DNA of 40,057 nucleotides from Vulcanisaeta sp. (GTDB lineage Archaea; Thermoproteota; Thermoprotei; Thermoproteales; Thermocladiaceae): contig JAKMAE010000002.1 of assembly GCA_022014875.1 (NCBI GenBank), forward strand, positions 1 through 40,057, given 5' to 3'. Below are positions 31,605 through 38,668 of the stretch, piece by piece. Numbering within the stretch: position 1 is the first letter of the stretch; every line of letters begins with the position of its first letter. The position numbers and the translations under genes were made by a program. The notes beneath the pieces are model-generated. The model ran no database searches. It saw only the letters and a program-made list of their open reading frames with translations, and had not been told where the DNA came from.

Positions 31605-32218
31605 ATTACGAAGCCCGCCTACTCAACACGGCCAGTGTGTTAACCGTTAGCTCTGGACTTATCCTCAATACTGCGACACGCCCATCGGCAGTATTCGTGA
31701 GTAATGCCTATGCATAGCCCTGGCTTCATTGTGAGGGCACGAGTAGGTACGCAATAAATGGGTACGTCGCGAGGATTGATTGTAAAATCTCGACGAGGCA
31801 GGGCGCGGTCTATGCCTAGGGTCCCAATGCTTTTAAATTGAATCATCACATTAATTACGTGGTGATGACACTCCGCTTTGCCGATAAGTGAGGAGTTTCC
31901 CTCACACTGACCGCTTATTAACCGCTTATTATCACTAATTTTAACCACTGTTAAGTGATGAGCGCCTGAGTCACCGATGAATGACGAGCTTTGCCAACGC
32001 TGACCTCTCCCCGTAAAATCCAAAATATTACAGGGTGTTGGCGCCAGGCCGGTTTTGTGCATTACGAGGTTTAGACCGCACGAACCCATGGAACTATGAC
32101 AGACAATGCACGGCCCAGGAAGGCGAGGATTAGACATGGCCACGCTTAGGAAGCCTTACAAACCGACAGGTAAAGCGACCTGCCAAATCTTGATGGGGAA
32201 AATGTAAGATGATGTTCC
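31605..32218. other. Gene-free relic or structured region beside tRNA-Val
   Basis: About 610 bases hold no convincing gene. The longest frame (31640-32143, minus strand) has unusual composition and reads like a shadow. In the plus direction the part from about 31975 to 32208 reads, through several stops, into sequence that reminds me of the tails of crenarchaeal TnpB-type transposases, so it may be a decayed insertion element. Three inverted repeats stand out: TCATCAC/GTGATGA (31843-31849, 31862-31868), GTGAGG/CCTCAC (31888-31893, 31900-31905), and ATCACT/AGTGAT near 31931-31965. A structured RNA is the alternative. Confidence 0.35.
31910..31931. repeat. 11-bp perfect tandem repeat (two copies)
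   Basis: ACCGCTTATTA occurs at 31910-31920 and again at 31921-31931 with no spacer. A two-copy tandem of this size may be a slip duplication in unconstrained DNA or a pair of protein-binding sites one helical turn apart. Confidence 0.6.
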
Positions 32219-32311
32219 TGGTGGGCCCGCCGGGATTCGAACCCGGGATCTCCCGCGATCTCATGCCTGGGGCATCGTCAGGCGGGCATCCTACCGCTAG
32301 ACTACGGGCCC
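32219..32311 (-). tRNA. tRNA-Val (anticodon GAC) with an 18-base intron
   Basis: Minus strand. The acceptor is GGGCCCG/CGGGCCC with discriminator A and encoded CCA (32219-32221). The T arm is CCGGG/CCCGG. The anticodon stem is CCCGC/GCGGG. The loop has 25 bases in DNA; removing 18 bases (32258-32275) leaves CTGACGC, anticodon GAC, with the intron at the canonical 37/38 position. The precursor forms a bulge-helix-bulge: bulge CGA, 4-pair helix CTGA/TGAG with one G-G mismatch, bulge ATC, and an intron stem TGCC/GGCA. TATA-like CTTAAAAAGA (32331-32340) is about 25 bases upstream. Confidence 0.92.
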
Positions 32312-32412
32312 GATACCAAGTATTGCCGTATCTTTTTAAGGTTTCTGCCCCGAGGCTTATTCTATTGGGTAAGAATAGTTCTTTAAGTTCACTTGGTCGT
32401 TGTTTACTTGAT

Positions 32413-33377
32413 ATGGTGGACATCGTTGCTCTTGGGGAGCAGCTTGTTCAGTTCAATGCCGTGACGGACGGGCCCTGAGGCATGTTGTGTATTTTGAAAA
32501 GCACGCGGCGGGCAGCGAGGCCAATGTCTGCGTTGCTGCCGTGAGGCTTGGCGTTAGTTGCGGCTTGATCACTAGGCTTGGTATGGATGAGTTTGGCCTG
32601 TACATATATAATTGGTTGAGGGGTGAGGGTGTTGATGTTAGCCACATTAAGTTTGACCCGGAGAGGCCGACAGGTATATACTTCGTGCAGAGGAATTACC
32701 CATTACCTGGCATTAGTGATGTTGTTTATTACAGGAGGGGCTCTGCGGCGTCTGCCCTGAGCCCTGAGGATATTGATGAGGAATACATAGCCAGTGCACG
32801 TTTATTCCACACAACGGGCATAACGTTGGCGATAAGCGATAGTGCTAGGGAGACCGCCAAAAGGGGCGTTGAGGTTGCCAGGAAGAACGGTGTCCCTGTT
32901 TCGTTCGATGTTAATTACAGGAGGAAGCTTTGGCGCAATGCTGATGATGCTGTTAGGGCCTTCATGGATATTTTAAGGTTTGTCGATATTTTATTCCTAG
33001 ATGAGAATGAGGCAGATTTACTCCTTGGGGTTTCCAACCCAGTTGATGTCTTTAGGGAACTGAGTTCGCGTTTCGGTATAGATAGGGTAGTTCTTAAGCT
33101 TGGTTTGAGGGGCTCTATTATTAATTGGAAAGGTAAAGTGGTTAGGGTTGATGCGTATAGGGTACCCGTTAAGGACCCAATAGGGGCTGGCGATGCCTAT
33201 GCGGGTGTTTTTCTAGCATCAATACTTAAGGGGTTCAATGTTGAGGATGCGGCAAGGAGGGCCGCTGCCGCTGCCGCAATGGTCGTCATGGTGAGGGGTG
33301 ATGAGGAGAACCTGCCCAGGGAGGAGGATTTGGAGAAATTCCTGTCTGGTTATGGCAGGCAGGTTGATTTTAGGTAA
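32413..33377 (+). pseudogene. kdgK: 2-keto-3-deoxygluconate kinase (PfkB), -1 frameshift after codon 21
   Basis: The protein would have about 321 residues like known archaeal KDG kinases: N-terminal MVDIVALGEQLVQFNAV, then YFEKHAAGSEANVCVAAVRLG, with the catalytic GAGDAY near the end. The N-terminal 21 codons are in one frame, ending GGG CCC TGA (32470-32478). All the rest is in the -1 frame, resuming CTG AGG CAT GTT (from 32475). One extra C in the CCC run would restore the family sequence GPLRHVVYFEKH. Either one base was lost by mutation or sequencing, or ribosomes shift here. The kinase phosphorylates KDG in the semiphosphorylative Entner-Doudoroff branch. TATA-like CTTTAAG (32380-32386) supports the ATG at 32413. 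Confidence 0.85.
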
Positions 33378-33435
33378 GGCTGTGCTTAGGGTCTACGGAT
33401 TGGTTTAAATATGTAGCCTTCCTGATAAGTAAAAT

Positions 33436-34077
33436 GTGCGTAGGGCCATAGTGGTGGGCGTTAATGAGGTTGGGATCTTCGTGGCCAGGTTACTCGTCAG
33501 TAATGGCTATGATGTGGTTATGATATCCAGGAATGAGGATGAGGCGAGGGTGGGTAAGGGCGTTCCTGCCTACGTGTACATAGGCGACCCAACGAGTGAG
33601 GCTTTACTGGTGAAGGTAGGCATTGACGAGGCAGAGCTTTTAGTGACGCTCTGCGACGATGAGACTAATCTAAGGGTTGCTGAATTGGCCAAGTCTCACG
33701 GTGTCCCCACAATAGTGGTGCTTAATCATGATAAGGGGAGGTATCTAGATAAATTTATTGAGTTAGGCGTGGTGGTTATACCCGTCGTCGACGCCGTCCT
33801 ATCAAAAATCGCCAATTACCTAAAGTTCCAATTTAAGCAGTTGTTGTTTTCTGACGAGAATGTTCAGGCGTATTACGTAGTCATAAGTTCAGAATCACCC
33901 TACGTGGGGAGGAGCGTTAATGAGGTGGCTAGGAAGTGCAATGTGGCGATACCGTTATTGATCAGGGATGGGGAGGTAGTCCTTGTGAAGGATGACCTAA
34001 GGATTGAGGCTAACGATAAACTACTCATTGTTGGCGAGAAGGACTCCGTCGTAGATTGCGTAGAGAAAATCTACTAG
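33436..34077 (+). CDS. TrkA-type NAD-binding potassium channel/transport regulator
   Basis: The 213-residue protein has a TrkA-N (RCK) Rossmann domain (IVVGVNEVGIFVARLL at the N-terminus, GDPTSEALLVKVGIDEAELLV near 55) and a TrkA-C ligand domain (about residues 140-213, with GRSVNEVA and NDKLLIVG). Such proteins bind nucleotides and gate K+ or other cation carriers. No transporter is co-oriented with it; the convergent APC permease overlaps its end by 53 bases and could be a partner, but that is speculation. The GTG at 33436 lies about 27 bases after TATA-like GTTTAAATA (33402-33410), so it is leaderless. Confidence 0.85.
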   Translation: MRRAIVVGVNEVGIFVARLLVSNGYDVVMISRNEDEARVGKGVPAYVYIGDPTSEALLVKVGIDEAELLVTLCDDETNLRVAELAKSHGVPTIVVLNHDKGRYLDKFIELGVVVIPVVDAVLSKIANYLKFQFKQLLFSDENVQAYYVVISSESPYVGRSVNEVARKCNVAIPLLIRDGEVVLVKDDLRIEANDKLLIVGEKDSVVDCVEKIY

Positions 34078-35377
34078 TCATGTGTATTACCAGGCCGATT
34101 AGGACCCATGTAGTCACAACCGCTAAGTATTCTGGCTTAACCAGGGCTATAAACAGCAGGGCTGTTGTGTAGAATATGGATCCGACCAATGACACAATAG
34201 GTACCTTAACGCCGCCCAGGGCCACTTCAGGCGTGCGGAAGTAGCTAACGAGCTCCCTCTCCGCATTCCTAAACCTAGCCAGGGAGACCATCGTCATTAG
34301 GTACACGATTATCGAGGCTATGCCGTACGAGCCCGCTATCAATTCGACACTGCCAGGCACCACGAAGAGCATGGCTATCACTGAGGATATTACAATGGCG
34401 ATGTAGGGGGTCCTGTACCTGCCATGTACCTTGCCTAATACCCTCGGTAATAGCCCATCCTCACCCATGACGTACATGCTCCTCGAGAAATCCACAATAC
34501 CTGCATTAACGGCTATCAACAATACTATGGCTACCGAGATCGCTACGTACGTACTCAGGGCCGCATTACGTATTAAATGCCTAGCCAAGGCACCTATTGG
34601 GTCGTTAATGCTTGATGAGATTATGGTTACCGAGTTGGTAAGTAGGGCGAGTAGTGATAGTGCGAGCGCCACCGCCGTTGAGAGCGAGGAGACGCTAATT
34701 ATGGCCCTTGGCACGGACACGAACGGCGTTAACGCCTCACCCGTTGATTGGGCAATAACGTCAATGCCTATGTAACCCCTTATTGAGTAGGCCAAGCCTC
34801 TAATCACATCGTTAATAGAGACGTGCATGCCCAATACTACGGGTGATCCCCTCGGCAGTATTGTTGCGTATCCTATCGTTAATAGCGTGAATATACCGAG
34901 CAGGTCGATGGTTAGTAAGGCTAGGTTAAACCTGGCCGAGGTCTTTATACCGAGTATGTTGATCGTCATTAACGCCGCTATAATGGCCATTGCCGCCAGG
35001 GAGTTCACGGGCCACATGGACAATGGAGGGATTAAGCCGCCGAGGTAATTAACGGCGCCCAACGCGCCGTAGGCAATCATCAGTATTTGGTCGAGACTTA
35101 ACAACCAACCTGCCAGAAACCCCATTAAGTCACCAAGTTCGCGCCTTACGTAATAATACGCACCGCCTGTTCTCGGTATTGCACTACCGAACTCGGCATA
35201 TGCGAGACCGGCAATCCACATGGATAGCGACCCCAGGATCATTGTTATGGCCAATGACTGGCCTGAGTACAGAGCCACTATACCAAGCAGGAAGTAGTAG
35301 GTTGAGGACACGTCGGAATAACCCAACGCTATCAGGTCGATTGTTCTAAGGTCCCTCTTCAACCACGTTACCCTCAT
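34025..35377 (-). CDS. APC superfamily amino acid permease
   Basis: The 450-residue protein has about twelve membrane segments. The first is broken as in LeuT-fold carriers (ALGYSDV), and a conserved PRTGGAYYYVRRELG stretch links helices two and three. It resembles archaeal amino acid/polyamine permeases (YhdG/YkfD type) that import amino acids with H+ or Na+. The substrate cannot be read. The frame is open to GTG 35392; TATA-like GTTATTAAAC (minus strand, about 35407-35416) places transcription near 35386, so the ATG at 35377 is preferred. It overlaps the TrkA gene by 53 bases. Confidence 0.85.
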   Translation of the reverse strand: MRVTWLKRDLRTIDLIALGYSDVSSTYYFLLGIVALYSGQSLAITMILGSLSMWIAGLAYAEFGSAIPRTGGAYYYVRRELGDLMGFLAGWLLSLDQILMIAYGALGAVNYLGGLIPPLSMWPVNSLAAMAIIAALMTINILGIKTSARFNLALLTIDLLGIFTLLTIGYATILPRGSPVVLGMHVSINDVIRGLAYSIRGYIGIDVIAQSTGEALTPFVSVPRAIISVSSLSTAVALALSLLALLTNSVTIISSSINDPIGALARHLIRNAALSTYVAISVAIVLLIAVNAGIVDFSRSMYVMGEDGLLPRVLGKVHGRYRTPYIAIVISSVIAMLFVVPGSVELIAGSYGIASIIVYLMTMVSLARFRNAERELVSYFRTPEVALGGVKVPIVSLVGSIFYTTALLFIALVKPEYLAVVTTWVLIGLVIHMTSRFSLRNLRRSPSRQQ

Positions 35378-35490
35378 CAACGGGTCTTCCACGTATTGGT
35401 TCCTTAGGTTTAATAACTATTCACGAATTTTCCACATCACATTTCATGGGCATACCTTTTAAGTACCGCCGTTGTCGATGCCCGACCGAT

Positions 35491-36057
35491 ATGAAGGCCT
35501 GGGTAATAGGACTAGTAATAGTGATAATAGTAATAGCAGGGATCGCGGCCTACCTAGTACTAAGCGGTGCGGTACCAGGTGTATCAATTAGGCCAGGCGC
35601 CACAGTAGCCCCAAGTAGTCAAGTGTATGTTTACCTAACTGATAAGCCGGTGAAGGTGGATCACCTATACGTAACAATAAGCAAGGTGTTGTTCCATAGG
35701 GAGGGCGGTGGTAATGAGACGTGGGTCTCCTGCTCCCTGACCGGGACGACCTTCGACCTAGCGCAGTTAGTAAATACGAGCCAACTAATGGCCCAGTGCT
35801 CCCTACCCAATGGGACGTACAACATAATACGCCTAGTGGTGGTCAGTGTGCAAGCCGTCGTTAATGGGCAGACGTACAACTGCACCTTACCGAGCGGTAG
35901 GTTTGAAGTACCGCTTGGGCCCAGCCCAATAATCGTCAATGGCACTAGCTATGACGTTACCGTGGACTTCGGCGCCGTGAACAACGTCGTAATGACCGGT
36001 AATGGTAAATGCATCGTAATGCCTGTGATACACGTTTCCGTTAAGAAGCACTCATAA
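35491..36057 (+). CDS. Membrane-anchored DUF4382 surface protein
   Basis: The 188-residue protein has one N-terminal membrane helix (residues 4-26), then an exported beta-sandwich-like domain. VYVYLTDKPVKVDHLYVTIS and the later LPNGTYNIIRLVV are typical of DUF4382, a family of secreted proteins of unknown role. Five N-X-S/T sequons suggest glycosylation. The frame is open back to 35446, but TATA-like CCTTTTAAG (35456-35464) places transcription near 35486, so the ATG at 35491 is the start. Confidence 0.8.
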   Translation: MKAWVIGLVIVIIVIAGIAAYLVLSGAVPGVSIRPGATVAPSSQVYVYLTDKPVKVDHLYVTISKVLFHREGGGNETWVSCSLTGTTFDLAQLVNTSQLMAQCSLPNGTYNIIRLVVVSVQAVVNGQTYNCTLPSGRFEVPLGPSPIIVNGTSYDVTVDFGAVNNVVMTGNGKCIVMPVIHVSVKKHS

Positions 36058-36129
36058 TCCTAAGCAAAAGCAAATTTTCAAAATTAAACTCATTCCCCTC
36101 CTTTCTCCTATATGCAACGTAGCTTCACT

Positions 36130-36160
36130 AGGGTTGCAATAGGGTTGCCGTTTAGTTGCA
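36130..36160. promoter_or_regulatory. Three GTTGC repeats at 11-bp spacing upstream of an HTH gene
   Basis: GTTGC occurs at 36133, 36144 and 36155, exactly 11 bases apart, with the first two inside longer AGGGTTGC repeats. An inverted copy (GCAAC) lies at 36114-36118 and another direct one at 36190-36194. The array is about 20-50 bases before the TATA-like GTTAAAGG (36180-36187) of the HTH gene at 36211. Helical phasing upstream of a regulator gene suggests a cooperative operator. Confidence 0.5.
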
Positions 36161-36210
36161 CGTGGAACTTTACGACATGGTTAAAGGCTGTTGCATAGCC
36201 TAGATCATCG

Positions 36211-36519
36211 ATGCGTAGGAAGAGGCCTAGATCCAGGATTGAGATATATGCAGACATAGTGCTTGCGCTGGATAGGGTAGGTTCCTGTGATAGGTTAAGT
36301 AGGTTGGCATTGATGGTGGGGGTTCCCTACGATAGGTTATTGCGGTACTTAAGCGAGTTAAGGAGACTGGGTCTGGTTAGGTGGGATTCGTACTACGGGG
36401 TGTCCCTGACGAATGACGGTGTTAACTACGTAATAAGGGCACGGGGCGATAGGGATACGCTAGTTGCTGCCCTTACCGCCCTTGTCCAGGGCGTTACCAG
36501 GGCCGCCACGGAGGATTAA
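36211..36519 (+). CDS. Winged-helix regulator
   Basis: The 102-residue protein is a one-domain winged helix (RIEIYADIVLAL... RLSRLALMVGVPYDRLLRYLSELRRLGLVRW, then a YGVSLTNDG wing) of the kind found in archaeal plasmid-like and chromosomal regulators. The ATG at 36211 is about 27 bases after TATA-like GTTAAAGG, so it is leaderless. The phased GTTGC array upstream may be its own operator. Its last 60 bases overlap the end of the opposite-strand membrane HTH gene, so the two transcripts would pair at their 3' ends. Confidence 0.75.
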   Translation: MRRKRPRSRIEIYADIVLALDRVGSCDRLSRLALMVGVPYDRLLRYLSELRRLGLVRWDSYYGVSLTNDGVNYVIRARGDRDTLVAALTALVQGVTRAATED

Positions 36520-37044
36520 AACATTCGTTACACCGGCCCTCCTCTTCTCAATTATACCCTTTGCCTCAAGTCTCTTAACCAACCTGGAGACTTGGTACTT
36601 ACTTAGCCCTAATTCACGGCCAAGCTCTGCCTGGGTTATCACGCCACCCCTCCTGCGTATAACTGAAATTGCCGCCCTCTCCATATTCGTTAGCGCGACG
36701 TTGGTGAAGTCATGGTTCCTCATTAACGCCGTGTCGGTTATGTCATTGTCGGCTACGTGCCTTTTATGTCCAGCAATTAATGATGAGTAAATAAGTACGG
36801 ACGCGATGGATGAAAGCGCGGCCGTCATTATCAAGCTCATGACGATTTCGTAGGCCATGATGGGGGTTATGTATGGTTGTATGAAACCTACGGTCCTAAC
36901 CACACCCTCGGGACCCACCACCACGATGGGGATCCTTAGGAGCAATGCGTTGTAGAGCTTGATTACGAGGTACACCACCAAGGCGGCCAGGGCCAGCCCA
37001 ATCCAGAACCTGTGGTCTCTCAGGGAGGTGCCGGTGCTTGCCAT
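36460..37044 (-). CDS. Membrane-bound MarR-like HTH protein
   Basis: The 194-residue protein has two N-terminal membrane helices (about residues 12-31 and 57-88), then a cytosolic winged helix: ERAAISVIRRRGGVITQAELGRELGLSKYQVSRLVKRLEAKGIIEKRR (about residues 120-170). Archaeal membrane-anchored regulators of this shape are common but their signals are largely unknown. The start at 37044 and cobQ at 37105 are divergent and share an AT-rich promoter core. Its 3' end overlaps the winged-helix gene. Confidence 0.8.
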   Translation of the reverse strand: MASTGTSLRDHRFWIGLALAALVVYLVIKLYNALLLRIPIVVVGPEGVVRTVGFIQPYITPIMAYEIVMSLIMTAALSSIASVLIYSSLIAGHKRHVADNDITDTALMRNHDFTNVALTNMERAAISVIRRRGGVITQAELGRELGLSKYQVSRLVKRLEAKGIIEKRRAGVTNVLILRGGPGNALDKGGKGSN

Positions 37045-37063
37045 AGTTGCCTAGGTTAACTCC

Positions 37064-37084
37064 GTGGAGGGTTTTTATTTTCTT
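37064..37084. promoter_or_regulatory. Shared AT-rich promoter core, membrane HTH / cobQ
   Basis: GTTTTTATTTTCTTTTTC is the only AT-rich stretch in the gap. Its centre is about 26 bases from both the minus-strand ATG at 37044 and the plus-strand ATG at 37105, so it can act as TATA for both leaderless genes. Confidence 0.4.
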
Positions 37085-37104
37085 TTTCTGGAACGGATAC
37101 TGGG

Positions 37105-38592
37105 ATGGCCAGTATTTACCTAGTGTCTACAATGAGCGATTCGGGGAAGACCACGTTGGTGACCGCAATACTTAGGTTGCTAAGTAGGAGGGGCCTGCGC
37201 GCAGCGCCGTTCAAGGCCCAGAATATGTCGTTGAATAGCTACCCAACAATTGAGGGCGGTGAAATAGCCCTGGCCCAGGCAATGCAGGCCTACGCGGCTG
37301 GCTTACTACCGAGCGTGTACTACAACCCAGTATTGATAAAGCCAATGGGCATGGATAAGGCTGAGTACGTGATCCTCGGCAAACCAAGGGCGCAACTAAC
37401 CTTCAGTGATTACCTCGCTGATAGGGACTTTAGGAGACTTGTTGTGAAGGCGGTGAGGGAGGGCGTAAATAAGTTGCGTAGGGATTTCGACGTAGTCGTT
37501 GGTGAGGGTGCTGGGTCGGCCTATGAACCCAACCTAGCGAGTAAGGACATCGCCAACTTCAGGCCGGCTGAGTGGCTCGGTGCGGGGGTTTTCGTGATAC
37601 TCGATATTGATAGGGGCGGCTCCTTCATACAGGGCCTTGGCTTAATGAGGGCCTTACCACCCAGGTGGAGGAGGTTGGTTAGGGGGTTCATAATAAATAA
37701 GTTCAGGGGCAACCCTAGGCTCCTTGACGACGCGATTAAGTGGCTTGAGAGTAGGACGGGGAGGCCCGTGATCGGCGTCTTACCTTACATCGAGGATTTG
37801 TGGCTCTGGCCTGAGGACTCCATGGACCTTAGACCGCTCGGTAATGGTCCGCTGGACATAGCATTGATTGCGTACCCCTACGTATCGAACTTCAACGATA
37901 TCTACCCATTGATCCTGGAGAGTGACGTAACCGTGAGGATTGTACGTAGTCCCCAGGAGCTTGGGGAGCCGCACATGGTCATACTGCCCGGCTCTAAAAA
38001 CGTCATTGCCAGTATCGAGTGGATGAGGAGGACCGGCATGGACAAGGCCCTGGCTCGGATTAGGGGCTCAGCCGTCATTCTGGGCATATGCGGTGGTTTC
38101 CAGGCCCTTGGTAAAATAATAAGTGACCCGCATGGACTGGAGGCCGGCGCACCAGGTACTTACAGGGGGCTTGGTTTCGTAAATGTGAACACGGTCTACG
38201 GTGTTGAGAAGGTGGTTTCGCTATCGAGGGCCATTGGGTTAGTCGGTGACATCGAGGGTGTCGAGATAAGGGGTTACGAGATACATAGGGGCATTCCCCA
38301 ATACGTCGGCGATAAGCCGCTGGTTGTGATTAAGGAGAGGAATGGGGAGGCGGTTAATCAATTAGACGGGGTGTTTAGGGAGGATGAGTTAATAATTGGA
38401 GTAACACTCCATGATTCCCTAGGCGACCCCGCGTTTAGGGAATTCGTGCTTAACATAGCCAGGGAAAACGCTGGCCTGCCTAAGCGTAGGTCTTCCTTAT
38501 CGAGCATTGACCTACTACTGAGTCAAGTTGACAAACTTGTTTCGGTAATTAAGGACTCACTCGATGTAGACTTTATGCTGAGCTCTAGTTAA
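37105..38592 (+). CDS. cobQ: Cobyric acid synthase
   Basis: The 495-residue ATP- and glutamine-dependent amidase aminates four side chains of the corrin ring to make cobyric acid, the precursor used by CbiB. The N-terminal dethiobiotin-synthetase-like domain has P-loop STMSDSGKTT, APFKAQNMSLNS and VGEGAGSAYEPNL. The glutaminase domain has the nucleophile Cys in GICGGFQ (near residue 330) and the His in GYEIHRG. All motifs look intact. The ATG is leaderless relative to the AT-rich core at 37064-37084. A neighbouring membrane HTH gene is divergent, but a regulatory link is not shown. Confidence 0.95.
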   Translation: MASIYLVSTMSDSGKTTLVTAILRLLSRRGLRAAPFKAQNMSLNSYPTIEGGEIALAQAMQAYAAGLLPSVYYNPVLIKPMGMDKAEYVILGKPRAQLTFSDYLADRDFRRLVVKAVREGVNKLRRDFDVVVGEGAGSAYEPNLASKDIANFRPAEWLGAGVFVILDIDRGGSFIQGLGLMRALPPRWRRLVRGFIINKFRGNPRLLDDAIKWLESRTGRPVIGVLPYIEDLWLWPEDSMDLRPLGNGPLDIALIAYPYVSNFNDIYPLILESDVTVRIVRSPQELGEPHMVILPGSKNVIASIEWMRRTGMDKALARIRGSAVILGICGGFQALGKIISDPHGLEAGAPGTYRGLGFVNVNTVYGVEKVVSLSRAIGLVGDIEGVEIRGYEIHRGIPQYVGDKPLVVIKERNGEAVNQLDGVFREDELIIGVTLHDSLGDPAFREFVLNIARENAGLPKRRSSLSSIDLLLSQVDKLVSVIKDSLDVDFMLSSS

Positions 38593-38668
38593 TACCTCAA
38601 TCACATCCGTGAATTAATTGTTGTTTTATTGATCGCATTTAAAAGCGACAATGGGCATTGCGAGGTGT

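Noticed and set aside
31955-32015. A run of C/D-like boxes (GTGATGA, CTGA, CGATGA, CTGA)
   Set aside because: The spacing is wrong: only 4 bases between C and D' and about 19 between C' and D, and there is no TATA box at the right distance. It is probably coincidence.
31640-32143. A 167-codon minus-strand open frame
   Set aside because: Its composition (many Cys, His and Ser with no hydrophobic core pattern), lack of a promoter and overlap with hairpins suggest a chance frame antisense to decayed sequence.
32413-32478. Programmed ribosomal frameshifting in kdgK as the main explanation
   Set aside because: The bases at the shift (ACG GAC GGG CCC TGA) do not form a standard X XXY YYZ slippery site and no downstream stem-loop or pseudoknot is obvious. 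A lost C is simpler.
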